Source: Brevibacterium siliguriense (lineage in GTDB: Bacteria; Actinomycetota; Actinomycetes; Actinomycetales; Brevibacteriaceae). From it: a stretch of 64,000 nt of DNA. Positions 43,810 to 52,199 of this stretch are shown here, piece by piece. The DNA lies in the NCBI RefSeq assembly GCF_900105315.1, contig NZ_LT629766.1, forward strand, positions 1,178,001 through 1,242,000. The letters run 5' to 3'. A model generated the notes under the pieces. The model made no database searches. It saw nothing but the letters and a program-made list of their open reading frames with translations, and was not told the origin of the DNA. How positions within the stretch are numbered: the stretch's first letter is position 1; every line of letters begins with the position of its first letter. The position numbers and the translations under genes were made by a program.

Positions 43810-45369
43810 TCAGACTCCCTTGCTGTTGGTGCGGAGGTTCTCTTCGGCGACGGAATCGGCGATCGCCGCTTCCATCTCATCAATGGTCTCCTTGGGCCAT
43901 CTGATGAGGGTGAGGACGATCGAGCCGACGACGAGGAGGCCGATCATGCCCCAGCCGTAGACGCCGGTGATGAGCGGCGGGTAGCCCTCGTAGCCGTCGG
44001 AGACGAATGTGATGATCTGCGTGATGAGCATGTAGACGAGCACTACGCCGGTGATCGAGATGAGCGTCATCCAGATCGGACCGAGCCTGAAGCTCGAGAC
44101 CGCGTTGAGGTGGCGGCTGAAGATCGGCAGCTTCCGCATGGCCCAGCCGACGACGACGATCGACAGGATCGCCGAACCGACGATGCCGATGTTGTTCGCG
44201 AACGCATCCATCGTGTCCAGTGCGTACAGACCGGTGATGGTCGGCATGAGCAGGATGGAGACGACGGCCATGCTGCCGACGATCCATGCGGTCGAAGCCT
44301 TGTTGCCGACGCGGAACTTGTCCCGCAGCGCCTGGATCGGCACCTGGATGATCGAGATCAGCGAGGTGAGTCCGGCGAAGACGAGGCAAGCGAAGAAGAC
44401 GAATCCGAAGATCCCTCCGCCCGGCATCTCGGAGATCAGCGTCGGGAAGCCGACGAAGGCCAGGCCGATGCCGTCGGTGGCGACATCGCCGACTTCGACT
44501 CCCTGAGCGGTGGCCATGAAGCCGAGAGCGGCGAAGATGCCGATGCCGGCGAGGATCTCGAACGCAGAGTTCGAGAAGCCGACGACGAGGCCCGAACCGG
44601 TGAGGTTCGTCTTCTTCTTCAGGTACGAGGCGTAGGTGATCATGATGCCGAAGGCGATCGACAGCGAGAAGAAGATCTGACCATAGGCCGCGATCCATAC
44701 CTTGGGATTTGCCAGTTCCTTGAAGTCCGGAGTGAACAGCGCGTTGAGTCCCTCGGCGGCGCCTGGCAGGAACAGCGACCGGACAACGAGAGCGAGGAAG
44801 AGGATGATGAGCAGCGGGATGAAGATCTTCGAGAAGTTCGCAATCCCGTTCTGCACACCCATCAGGAGGATGGCCAGCACGACGACCCAGACGATGATGA
44901 TCGGGATGAGCACGCCGGGGACGAACTCGAGCGAGATTCCCGGGTCACCCATCTTGAGGTATTCGCCGAAGAAGAAGCCTTCCGAATCGTCACCCCAGGC
45001 CTCGGTGAGCGAGAAGAACATATAGGAGCCGGCCCAGGCGATGATCGCGGCGTAGTAGATGCCGATGACGATCGCGACACCGGTGGCGAACCAGCCGATG
45101 GGCTCGGCCCCCTTGTGTGCCATTCTGTGGGCCAGCGGCGCCGATCCGCGCGAACGGTGCCCCATCGCGTAGTAGAAGAACAGCAGCGGAATGCCTGCTG
45201 TCAGCAGTGCGACGAGGTAGGGGATGATGAACGCGCCGCCGCCGTTTTCATAGGTGACATAGGGAAAGCGCCAGATGTTGCCGAGGCCGACCGCCGAGCC
45301 GATGGCCGCGAAGATGAACGCGCCACGGGAGACGAAGACCTCCCTCTGGGGTGATGACTTGGGTGACAT
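43810..45369 (-). CDS. metP: Sodium-dependent methionine/alanine transporter MetP (NSS family)
   Basis: 519 residues, twelve membrane segments. NSS hallmarks: AAIGSAVGLGNIWRFPYVTYENGGGAF in part around the sodium site, FFSLSIAFGIMITYASYL in helix 6 and AGLTSLISIIQVPIQAL in helix 8. It imports methionine and alanine with sodium. The leader before the ATG is about 130 bases with three hairpins and an operator-like dyad over its -10 box. AAAGGA precedes the ATG. Confidence 0.93.
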   Translation of the reverse strand: MSPKSSPQREVFVSRGAFIFAAIGSAVGLGNIWRFPYVTYENGGGAFIIPYLVALLTAGIPLLFFYYAMGHRSRGSAPLAHRMAHKGAEPIGWFATGVAIVIGIYYAAIIAWAGSYMFFSLTEAWGDDSEGFFFGEYLKMGDPGISLEFVPGVLIPIIIVWVVVLAILLMGVQNGIANFSKIFIPLLIILFLALVVRSLFLPGAAEGLNALFTPDFKELANPKVWIAAYGQIFFSLSIAFGIMITYASYLKKKTNLTGSGLVVGFSNSAFEILAGIGIFAALGFMATAQGVEVGDVATDGIGLAFVGFPTLISEMPGGGIFGFVFFACLVFAGLTSLISIIQVPIQALRDKFRVGNKASTAWIVGSMAVVSILLMPTITGLYALDTMDAFANNIGIVGSAILSIVVVGWAMRKLPIFSRHLNAVSSFRLGPIWMTLISITGVVLVYMLITQIITFVSDGYEGYPPLITGVYGWGMIGLLVVGSIVLTLIRWPKETIDEMEAAIADSVAEENLRTNSKGV

Positions 45370-45498
45370 GATGTCCTTTCTTGACCGGTCGCGGATCGTC
45401 GCGACCGAGTGTGGCCACCGAAGTTTCGTCTGTGAGAGCGGTGGCCCGGTATGAAGTCCGAATGGCGAGAAGGACTCTCGAGTCGAGCTTCATTGCTT
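45370..45498 (-). promoter_or_regulatory. Structured 5' leader of metPS
   Basis: Hairpins in the leader: AGTCC/GGACT (45455-45459 and 45472-45476), GGCCACCG/CGGTGGCC (45413-45420 and 45439-45446) and CGGTCGCG/CGCGACCG (45386-45393 and 45400-45407). The last two are perfect 8-bp stems just before the ribosome binding site. No known SAM riboswitch core is evident by eye. Confidence 0.4.
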
Positions 45499-45500
45499 GA

Positions 45501-45516
45501 TCCCATTTTACTGGGA
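45501..45516 (-). promoter_or_regulatory. metPS -10 box inside an inverted repeat
   Basis: TCCCA-TTTTAC-TGGGA is a perfect dyad; on the minus strand TAAAAT (45505-45510) is the -10 box, so a protein bound here would block metPS transcription. Confidence 0.5.
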
Positions 45517-45604
45517 ATTCACTGTGCGATGTGCCGCGCATCACGTGAGCCGCATAACAGTCTAGTATCGAATTCTCAGAAACGGCGAACGCTCCGCGGC
45601 CCGG

Positions 45605-45610
45605 TAGACT
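45605..45610 (+). promoter_or_regulatory. -10 box TAGACT, leaderless promoter of cysS
   Basis: TAGACT ends 6 bases before GTG 45617. Confidence 0.65.
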
Positions 45611-45616
45611 TGTGAC

Positions 45617-47068
45617 GTGACTATTTCGCTCTATAACACCGCCAGCCGCACGACCGAAGAACTGCGCCCCGTCAACGAGGGTCAGGTCGGTATCTATGTC
45701 TGTGGTGCCACGGTGCAGGGCGAACCCCATATCGGCCACCTGCGGTCGGCCTCGGTGTTCGACACTCTGCGGCGGTGGCTGCTCTACAGCGGCTTTCGGG
45801 TGATCATGATCCGCAACGTCACCGACATCGACGACAAGATCCTGTCGAAGTCCGTCGAAGAGGGGCGGGAATGGTTCGCTCACGCCTATAAGTACGAACG
45901 CGCCTTCACTGCCGCCTACGACGCTCTCGACGTGCTGCCGCCGAGCAGCGAGCCGCGCGCGACTGGGCACATCACGGAGATGATCGAACTCATCTCCCGC
46001 CTCATCGAGGCCGGTCATGCCTACCCCGCGCTCGACGGCAGCGCCGATGTCTACTTCGACTCCGCCTCGTGGAGCGATTACGGGGCGCTGACGAATCAGA
46101 AGCTCGAGGACATGGAGCTGTCCGAGGGCGCCGAGCTGCGCGGGAAGAGGGACGCTCGTGACTTTGCGCTGTGGAAGGCGCACAAGGACACCGAGCCGAT
46201 CACCGCGTCCTGGCCCTCGCCGTGGGGACGGGGCCGGCCGGGCTGGCACATCGAGTGCTCGGCCATGTCGACGAAGTACCTGGGGTCGAACTTCGACATC
46301 CACGGCGGCGGACTCGACCTGCGTTTCCCTCATCATGAGAACGAGTTGGCGCAGTCCCGTGCCGCCGGCGATCGGTTCGCGAACATCTGGATGCATTCCG
46401 GCCTGCTCAACGTGGGCGGAGACAAGATGTCGAAGTCTCTGGGCAATTCGGTCTTCGCCTCCGACCTGTTTGACACGTTCAGCCCGTTGGCTGTGCGCTA
46501 CTTCCTCACCGGTGCCAGCTATCGGTCGATCCTCGACTTCTCGAACGAGGCGATGGAACGCTCCGCGGCCTCACTCGAACGACTCCAGAACTTCCTCCAG
46601 CGCTCTCGCCAGGCACTCGGCGCCGACGCCCCGGCGCTGCCGGACGTCGGCGACTCCTACGCCGGGCGCAGCGTCGATGTTCCCGCCGAATTCGCTGCCG
46701 CACTCGACGATGACCTCGGTGTGCCACGGGCGCTGTCCGTGGTCTTCGCCTCCGTGAGCGAAGGGGCGAAGCTCCTCGACTCCGGCAGCGACCGGGCGGA
46801 GCTGGCGCGGATCGTCGCCGAGGTGGAGCTCATGCTCGACATCCTCGGCGTCAATCCCAGTGCTGCGGTCTGGGCCGGATCGGCGGCCGATGCCAAGGCG
46901 GAGTCTGCACTCGACTCCCTCGTGGCCACCATGGCCGAGCGACGGGCCGAGGCGAAGGCGGAGAAGGACTTCGCCACCGCGGACGCCCTGCGTGACGAAC
47001 TGGCTGCGGCCGGCGTCATCATCGAGGACACAGCCGACGGGTACCGCTACCACCTCGGCGAGGGCTGA
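45617..47068 (+). CDS. cysS: Cysteinyl-tRNA synthetase
   Basis: 483 residues. Class I synthetase motifs HIGHLRS (HIGH-type) and KMSKS are present, with the zinc-binding Cys in YVCGATVQGEPH, WHIECSAMS and HHENE. The length and C-terminal DALR-type helical domain are normal for CysRS; it is distinct from the shorter MshC of mycothiol synthesis. The GTG start fits a leaderless transcript. rlmB follows, as in other actinobacteria. Confidence 0.96.
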   Translation: MTISLYNTASRTTEELRPVNEGQVGIYVCGATVQGEPHIGHLRSASVFDTLRRWLLYSGFRVIMIRNVTDIDDKILSKSVEEGREWFAHAYKYERAFTAAYDALDVLPPSSEPRATGHITEMIELISRLIEAGHAYPALDGSADVYFDSASWSDYGALTNQKLEDMELSEGAELRGKRDARDFALWKAHKDTEPITASWPSPWGRGRPGWHIECSAMSTKYLGSNFDIHGGGLDLRFPHHENELAQSRAAGDRFANIWMHSGLLNVGGDKMSKSLGNSVFASDLFDTFSPLAVRYFLTGASYRSILDFSNEAMERSAASLERLQNFLQRSRQALGADAPALPDVGDSYAGRSVDVPAEFAAALDDDLGVPRALSVVFASVSEGAKLLDSGSDRAELARIVAEVELMLDILGVNPSAAVWAGSAADAKAESALDSLVATMAERRAEAKAEKDFATADALRDELAAAGVIIEDTADGYRYHLGEG

Positions 47069-47128
47069 GGACGACGACTTTCGGTCACGGGCATGAGCTC
47101 GCGACCCCAACGCATTCGAAGGATTCAG

Positions 47129-48067
47129 ATGGCTTCCAATCCCCGCTCCGGCGGTTCGAAGAAGGGCCCGACCAAGGGGTCGGGCGGTAAGAACAAGCGC
47201 GGCCTGCGCGGTAAGGGGCCGACGCCCAAGGCAGAGGATCGCGTCTATCACAAGGCGTACAAGGCCGCGCAGCAGCGCAAGAGCTCGAACGCCTCTGCGC
47301 AGGCGAAGCGGAAGAAGAAGGAGCTCGGGCCGAATATGGTCGCCGGGCGCAATTCGGTCCTCGAGGCTCTGCGTGAGGGCGTTCCGGCCACCGCGATGTA
47401 CGTCTCCGGGCGCATCGATTCCGATGATCGGGTCCGCGAGTCCATCACTCTGGCGACTCAGCGCGGCATCTCGATGCTCGAGGCGAGCAAGCCCGACCTC
47501 GACCGGCTCACGGACGACGCGATCCACCAGGGCATCGCCCTGCAGGTCCCGCCGTACGACTACGCCGATCCCTTCGACCTGCTCGAGTATGCGGCCGATC
47601 GCGCCGAGACGCCGCTGCTCGTGGCTCTCGACGGGATCACCGATCCGCGCAACCTCGGTGCCATCGTCCGGTCGACGGCGGCCTTCGGCGGTCATGGGGT
47701 GATCATTCCCGAGCGTCGTGCGGCCTCGATGACGGCAGCGGCGTGGAAGACCTCCGCCGGTGCCGCTTCGCGCATCCGGGTGGCGCAGGTGGTCAACCTG
47801 GCGCGGGCGATCGACGAGCTGAAGAAGCAGAATGTCTTCGTCGTCGGCCTCGACATGGACGGTGACGTCGACCTGCCCGAACTCACTTTCACCCGCGACC
47901 CGCTGTGCATCGTCGTCGGCTCCGAGGGCAAGGGTCTGTCGCGACTCATCTCTGAGAAGTGCGACCAGATCGTGTCGATCCCGATCGCCGCAGCCACCGA
48001 GTCGCTCAATGCCGGCATCGCCGCGGCCGTCTCGCTCTACGAAGTAGCCAGAGCCCGCCGCCCCTGA
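47129..48067 (+). CDS. rlmB: 23S rRNA (guanosine-2'-O)-methyltransferase RlmB
   Basis: 312 residues from ATG 47129 with AAGGA 6 bases upstream; an earlier in-frame ATG at 47093 lacks a ribosome site. A basic Lys/Gly-rich N-terminal extension of about 65 residues precedes the SpoU substrate-binding domain (MVAGRNSVLEALREG) and the knotted SPOUT domain with LDGITDPRNLGAIVRSTAAFG, VGSEGKGLS and IPIAAATESLNAGIAAAV. It methylates G2251 of 23S rRNA or a related site. Its stop codon lies 7 bases from the IS110 element. Confidence 0.93.
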   Translation: MASNPRSGGSKKGPTKGSGGKNKRGLRGKGPTPKAEDRVYHKAYKAAQQRKSSNASAQAKRKKKELGPNMVAGRNSVLEALREGVPATAMYVSGRIDSDDRVRESITLATQRGISMLEASKPDLDRLTDDAIHQGIALQVPPYDYADPFDLLEYAADRAETPLLVALDGITDPRNLGAIVRSTAAFGGHGVIIPERRAASMTAAAWKTSAGAASRIRVAQVVNLARAIDELKKQNVFVVGLDMDGDVDLPELTFTRDPLCIVVGSEGKGLSRLISEKCDQIVSIPIAAATESLNAGIAAAVSLYEVARARRP

Positions 48068-48119
48068 ACCCCCTTACTACCTGACGGCGGCCCAGATACC
48101 TCGATCCTTCTATGTCTTG

Positions 48120-49196
48120 TCAAGCGGGTTGAGGAACGGTATCGAGCGCGTTGAGGATCTTGTAGACCCGGCGCGCTAGATACCGTTTGAGGTTGCGCTT
48201 GATCTCCCTCTTGGATTTCTTCGTCGGTTCTTCACCGTAGTGGCGGGCCACGTAGTTCCTGGTCCGTTCGTCATGGACCATTCGGTTCATGACCACTGTG
48301 TGTAGGGCCCGGTTCAACTGCCGATCCCCGCCCCGGTTCAACCGGTGCCGGCGCGTGTTGCCCGACGACGCAGGTATCGGGTTCACTCCCGCCAGAGCTG
48401 CGAACGCGGCCTCGTTCCGCACCCGCCCCGGGTGGGACCACGCGGTGAAGCACACAGCGGCGCTGAATGGGCCGATCCCGGGCTCATCCAGCAAGGGTGC
48501 GGCCGGACTAGCTTCAACAAGCTCGGTGAGCCTGTCATGGTTGGTCTGCAGATCATCGTTCAAAACGAGGACGCGTTTGGCCAGACGGATCGCTTCTTCC
48601 CGGGCGGTGGACAAGTCGACGTCTTCGTTGCGGGTCCGCCATTTCGCGATCTCGTCGACCTGGTCACTGGTCAATGACTTGCGGGCATCGATGCCCAGAT
48701 CGATGGTGCGCACCAGAGCTGTCAGGGAGTTGATCATCCGAGTCCGTTCCGTGGTCATCGCGTCCCGGGCTGCCAGCAGGACACGCAGCGCCTGCCGGAC
48801 ACCTTCACCGTGACGCGGCCACCGCAGTTGATCGGCGTCGAGAGGCAATACAGATGCCGCGATCCGGCGGGAATCAAGCTCGTCGCTCTTACCGACACCG
48901 TGGCGGGCTTTGGCATCCATACGCCCGGCTTCGACTACCGGATACCCGGCTGCGGCGATGTGTCCGGTCAGCACCGCACCGTACGAGGCAGCACCTTCAA
49001 CGACCCAGAGGGTGTCGAGGTCACCGCTGGTGCGCCTGCCGGCCCAGGTGAGGGCTCGTTTGATTCCTGCTGACGTGGTGGGGAAGGAACGGGTTTCGAC
49101 GAGAATTCCAGTGTTGGTGACGATGGAATACACGTGGTTTCTGGCGTGTGTATCAACACCGATGAAGAAACTGTATAAGTGCGCGACAATAGACAT
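48120..49196 (-). CDS. IS110 family transposase
   Basis: 358 residues, full length. The N-terminal RuvC-like DEDD domain shows FIGVDTHARNH, WVVEGAASYG and KSDELDSRRIAA; a coiled-coil region follows; the C-terminal Transposase_20 domain shows LLDEPGIGPFSA, and RNEAAFAALAGVNPIPASSGNTRR with the conserved serine. IS110 recombinases are guided by a bridge RNA encoded in the element's noncoding end. No frameshift or stop interrupts it, so it may be active. Confidence 0.95.
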   Translation of the reverse strand: MSIVAHLYSFFIGVDTHARNHVYSIVTNTGILVETRSFPTTSAGIKRALTWAGRRTSGDLDTLWVVEGAASYGAVLTGHIAAAGYPVVEAGRMDAKARHGVGKSDELDSRRIAASVLPLDADQLRWPRHGEGVRQALRVLLAARDAMTTERTRMINSLTALVRTIDLGIDARKSLTSDQVDEIAKWRTRNEDVDLSTAREEAIRLAKRVLVLNDDLQTNHDRLTELVEASPAAPLLDEPGIGPFSAAVCFTAWSHPGRVRNEAAFAALAGVNPIPASSGNTRRHRLNRGGDRQLNRALHTVVMNRMVHDERTRNYVARHYGEEPTKKSKREIKRNLKRYLARRVYKILNALDTVPQPA

Positions 49197-49511
49197 AGCG
49201 GTTCGAAGCTCCCTGTTTGACCGATGGGTTGCGTGGCCGCTTGCGGCCGGTACCGGTCCGGGTTAGAGATCACTTCGGAACAACACTGTGATGAGTCACA
49301 CCCCTGGATTTTCGGGGGTGGACAGCCTTCTGATCAAGTTACCGATGTGGGCCGAGCTGGTGCCGGCCGCACCATCCATGTGATCGGACAAATCGAGGGC
49401 AAGACACCACGGTGTGGGTCAGCGCGAGGTGGAGTCACGATCACTGGACGGAGAGGCCAACACCTACTCTGCCAGCCAGTCCCAGACCAGCCACTGTCAA
49501 TACTCACAGCG
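49197..49511 (-). ncRNA. Candidate bridge RNA region of the IS110 element
   Basis: This 315-base noncoding region lies upstream of the transposase, where IS110-group elements encode their bridge RNA. It is rich in hairpins on the transcribed strand, including GGCCGC-AA-GCGGCC (near 49240), CACCCC/GGGGTG (near 49305-49330) and ACACC-AC-GGTGT (near 49415). TTGACA on the minus strand at 49495-49500 could be a -35 box. The exact RNA ends and the target- and donor-binding loops cannot be set by eye. Confidence 0.4.
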
Positions 49512-49549
49512 CGAGGTATCTGGGCCGCCGTCAGGTAGTAATAAGGGGG

Positions 49550-51049
49550 TCAGAGGGTGGTTTGATAGGCGTTTTCGCTGAGTTGGCCGACGACCGAGTG
49601 GCGGCGGCTGTAGGTGAAGTAGACGATGGCCCCGACGGCCATCCATGCAGCGAAGACGATCCAGGTCCGCCCGCCGAGGTTGACCATGAGGAATGCGCAC
49701 GCCAGGGCTCCCAGTGCGGGCACTACCGGCCCGAAAGGAACCTTGAATGAGCGGTCGAGGTCGGGGCGTTTGAACCGCAGGTAGATGACTGCGATATTGA
49801 CCAGGCAGAACGCGAACAGGGTGCCGATGCTCGTGGCATCGGCGAGTTCGCCGAGCGGAATGAGCGCCGCAGTGATGGCCACGAGGCCGCCGACGATGAG
49901 AGTGCCGATCAGGGGAGTGCCCGTGCGCTGGGAGACGACCCCGAAGATCTTCGGCACCATTCCGTCCCTCGCCATCGTCAGCAGGATCCGCGACTGACCG
50001 TAGAGCACGGTGATGACGACGGAGAAGATCGCGAGCACCGCGGCCACGGCGAAGAGCAGCACCGCGAGGTTCGACCCGGTGATCTCCTCGACGATCTGGA
50101 CCAGCGGGGCATGAACGCCGTCGAACCACTGCCACTGCCGTGCGCCGATCGCAGTGACGGCGACGAGGACGTACATCGAGGTGACGATGAGCATCGAGAA
50201 GATGATCGCCCGCGGCAGGTCCCGTCGCGGGTTCTTCGCTTCCTCACCGGCCGTGGATGCGGCATCGAAGCCGATATAGGAGAAGAACACGCTCGAGGAG
50301 GCCGCGGTGACGCCGGCGGCTCCCATCGGCAGCAGCGGTGAGAAGTTGCCGGCCTTGAACGCGGTGAACGCGACGATGGCGAAGAAGACCAGGATGCCGA
50401 TCTTGACGAACACGAGGATGGTGTTGACGACACCGGATTCACGGGCGCCGCGCATGAGCAGAATGGTTGCCAAGGCCACGACGATGAGGGCCGAGATGTT
50501 GATGATTCCATCCGGATTGTCGGCCAGGCCCGGCCCCGTGGTCAGGGACGGGGGCAGTTCGAGACCGAAGACGCGCAGGGTCTCGTTGACGTAGTCGGCG
50601 GCGCCGACGGCGACCGCTGCGACCGAGACCGCGTATTCGAGGACGAGGCACCAGCCGCAGACCCAGGCGACGCCCTCACCGAGAGTGGCATAGGAATACG
50701 AATAGCTCGACCCGGACACCGGCACCATTCCGGCCATCTCGGCGTAGCTGACAGCTGAGAGCAATGCCGTGATTCCGGCGAGGACGAACGCGATCCAGAC
50801 GGCGGGACCTGCCACGGGGACCGCCTCGCCGAGGATGACGAGGATTCCCGTACCCAAGGTCGCGCCGACGCTGATCATCGTCAGCTGGAAGACGCCGAAG
50901 GTCCGCCGCAGTCCACCCGACTGCGCGGTCTGCGCATCGGTGTGGGCCTCGGCGGTCATGGCGCTGATCGACTTGCGTCGCCCCAGCTGCCGCAGCACTC
51001 CTGTGGAAGTGTGTGCCGGCGGGGTGGACGGTGTCTGCGAAACGGTCAT
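49550..51049 (-). CDS. Amino acid permease (APC superfamily, CAT-like)
   Basis: 499 residues, twelve or more hydrophobic segments after a 45-residue hydrophilic tail. MISVGATLGTGILVILG in helix 1 and FFSYIGFDAASTAGEEAKNPRRDLP at helix 6 (quoted in part: SYIGFDAASTAGEEAKNP) mark the cationic amino acid transporter-like branch. It imports amino acids by proton exchange; the substrate is unknown. Its stop codon lies 9 bases from the IS110 right end, so its native terminator may have been displaced. Two ATGAATATT repeats lie directly upstream of the ATG. Confidence 0.92.
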   Translation of the reverse strand: MTVSQTPSTPPAHTSTGVLRQLGRRKSISAMTAEAHTDAQTAQSGGLRRTFGVFQLTMISVGATLGTGILVILGEAVPVAGPAVWIAFVLAGITALLSAVSYAEMAGMVPVSGSSYSYSYATLGEGVAWVCGWCLVLEYAVSVAAVAVGAADYVNETLRVFGLELPPSLTTGPGLADNPDGIINISALIVVALATILLMRGARESGVVNTILVFVKIGILVFFAIVAFTAFKAGNFSPLLPMGAAGVTAASSSVFFSYIGFDAASTAGEEAKNPRRDLPRAIIFSMLIVTSMYVLVAVTAIGARQWQWFDGVHAPLVQIVEEITGSNLAVLLFAVAAVLAIFSVVITVLYGQSRILLTMARDGMVPKIFGVVSQRTGTPLIGTLIVGGLVAITAALIPLGELADATSIGTLFAFCLVNIAVIYLRFKRPDLDRSFKVPFGPVVPALGALACAFLMVNLGGRTWIVFAAWMAVGAIVYFTYSRRHSVVGQLSENAYQTTL

Positions 51050-51078
51050 ATGAATATTCTTGCATACACATGAATATT
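51047..51078 (-). promoter_or_regulatory. Paired ATGAATATT repeats at the CAT-like permease start
   Basis: ATGAATATT occurs at 51050-51058 and 51070-51078, 20 bases apart (two helical turns), in an AT-rich patch covering the promoter and the start codon. It is a likely operator for a dimeric or cooperative regulator. Confidence 0.5.
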
Positions 51079-51198
51079 GTCTCGCCGGGCCTCCGCACCA
51101 TCACGGGCGAACCTGCCCCGCGGCGTCGCCGATCTCACACGGCAGAAGGCGTGCACAGCAGGGATCTCGTGCGACCGAGCACTCACACGGCACAGTCC

Positions 51199-52062
51199 TC
51201 ACACGTCGGGTGTGAATCGGCCGTCCTGCGCCATCCATCCACCGTCGACGAGCTGCGAATGCCCGGTGACATAGCTCGACGCGTCCGAGGCGAGGAAGAG
51301 GACGGGCCCGGCGATCTCGTGCAGGCGGCCCCAGCGGCCGAGGGCGGTCTTGTCCGCGTACGCGTCCCACCACTTCCCGTCGGCCTTGATCTGCTGGGTC
51401 AGGGGTGTGTCGAAAGGTCCGGGCAGAATCGCATTGACCCGCACTCCCCTGCCTCCGAGTTCGCTGGCCATCGTCTTCGTCAGCTGCACGACCCCGGCCT
51501 TGGCCGCCGCATACAGTCCCTGACCGGGTTCGATGGCCAGCGCCCGGAACGAGGCGTAGGTGACGATCGATCCGCGGCCGCGCTCACCCATCTCGCGACC
51601 GAATCCGCGCATCAGCCGGTACGTGCCCTTGAGGTTGATGTCGATGACCCGGTCGAACTCGTCATCGGTCGTGTCCGTCAGCTGCTTGCGCACATTCGCA
51701 CCGGGGGTGACGACGAGGACCTCGGCATCGGACCACGCGTCCACGAGCGCATCGACCGACGCCGTGTCCGTGATGTCGACGGCCACCGCCGTGGCGGGCC
51801 CGTCGTCGGACCCGCCATCGGCGGCTCCGTGGGCGGCGGATCCGGAACGACGGTCGGCGATGAGGGCGGCGGTCTCCTCGGCGCCGGTGAGGTTGAGATC
51901 GGCGGCGACGACGTGCGCCCCGGCATCGGCGAGCCCGATCGCGCTGGCCTGCCCCAGGCCGGAGCCGGCCCCGACGACGACTGCGGTGCGACCGCTCAGG
52001 TCGAACAGCGACGGGATCGACGGGTTGTTCTCATTCGTGGGCATCGGCTCGTTCGTCGACAT
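51199..52062 (-). CDS. SDR family oxidoreductase
   Basis: 287 residues, classical short-chain dehydrogenase. The NAD(P) motif VVVGAGSGLGQASAIGLA, DLNLTG as the cofactor selector, catalytic Ser in TYASFRAL and YAAAK (Tyr/Lys), and the C-terminal FLASDASSYVTGHSQLVDGGW are present. A Gly/Ala/Ser-rich insert of about 20 residues lies near 75-95. It resembles gluconate-5-dehydrogenase-like and 2-deoxy-D-gluconate dehydrogenase enzymes, but the substrate is open. AAGGA precedes the ATG by 9 bases. Confidence 0.9.
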   Translation of the reverse strand: MSTNEPMPTNENNPSIPSLFDLSGRTAVVVGAGSGLGQASAIGLADAGAHVVAADLNLTGAEETAALIADRRSGSAAHGAADGGSDDGPATAVAVDITDTASVDALVDAWSDAEVLVVTPGANVRKQLTDTTDDEFDRVIDINLKGTYRLMRGFGREMGERGRGSIVTYASFRALAIEPGQGLYAAAKAGVVQLTKTMASELGGRGVRVNAILPGPFDTPLTQQIKADGKWWDAYADKTALGRWGRLHEIAGPVLFLASDASSYVTGHSQLVDGGWMAQDGRFTPDV

Positions 52063-52199
52063 CGGGAATCCTTCCGCGCGGGGTTCGGTACCGGGACGAC
52101 ACCGATGTCGCCTCCGTGGACTTCAAAGGTATGCCCGCCGAGGCGGCCCCGCCTTCCCCGTTTCACCTTGTGGAACATGGGCCGCCTCGGGGGAGGGGT

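Larger units (their letters stand above)
48074..49541 (-). mobile_element. IS110-family insertion sequence with 30-bp inverted repeats
   Basis: A complete IS110-type transposase gene is flanked by perfect 30-bp inverted repeats: left 48074-48103 (begins TTACTACCTGACGGCGGCCC) and right 49512-49541, its exact reverse complement. Outside both lie runs of C/G with a three-base difference. The element of about 1.47 kb sits between convergent rlmB and an APC permease gene, 6 bases past one stop codon and 8 past the other, so it breaks neither. The short end (46 bases) follows the transposase, and the long end (345 bases) precedes it, the IS110-group layout. It is unclear whether the repeats are true element ends or an old palindromic terminator split by the insertion. 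Confidence 0.85.

Noticed and set aside
45370..45498. Firm call of a SAM riboswitch before metPS
   Set aside because: Hairpins are present, but no known SAM riboswitch core could be recognised by eye.
48120..49196. IS1111-subgroup element
   Set aside because: The long noncoding end is upstream of the transposase and the short one downstream, which is the IS110-subgroup layout.
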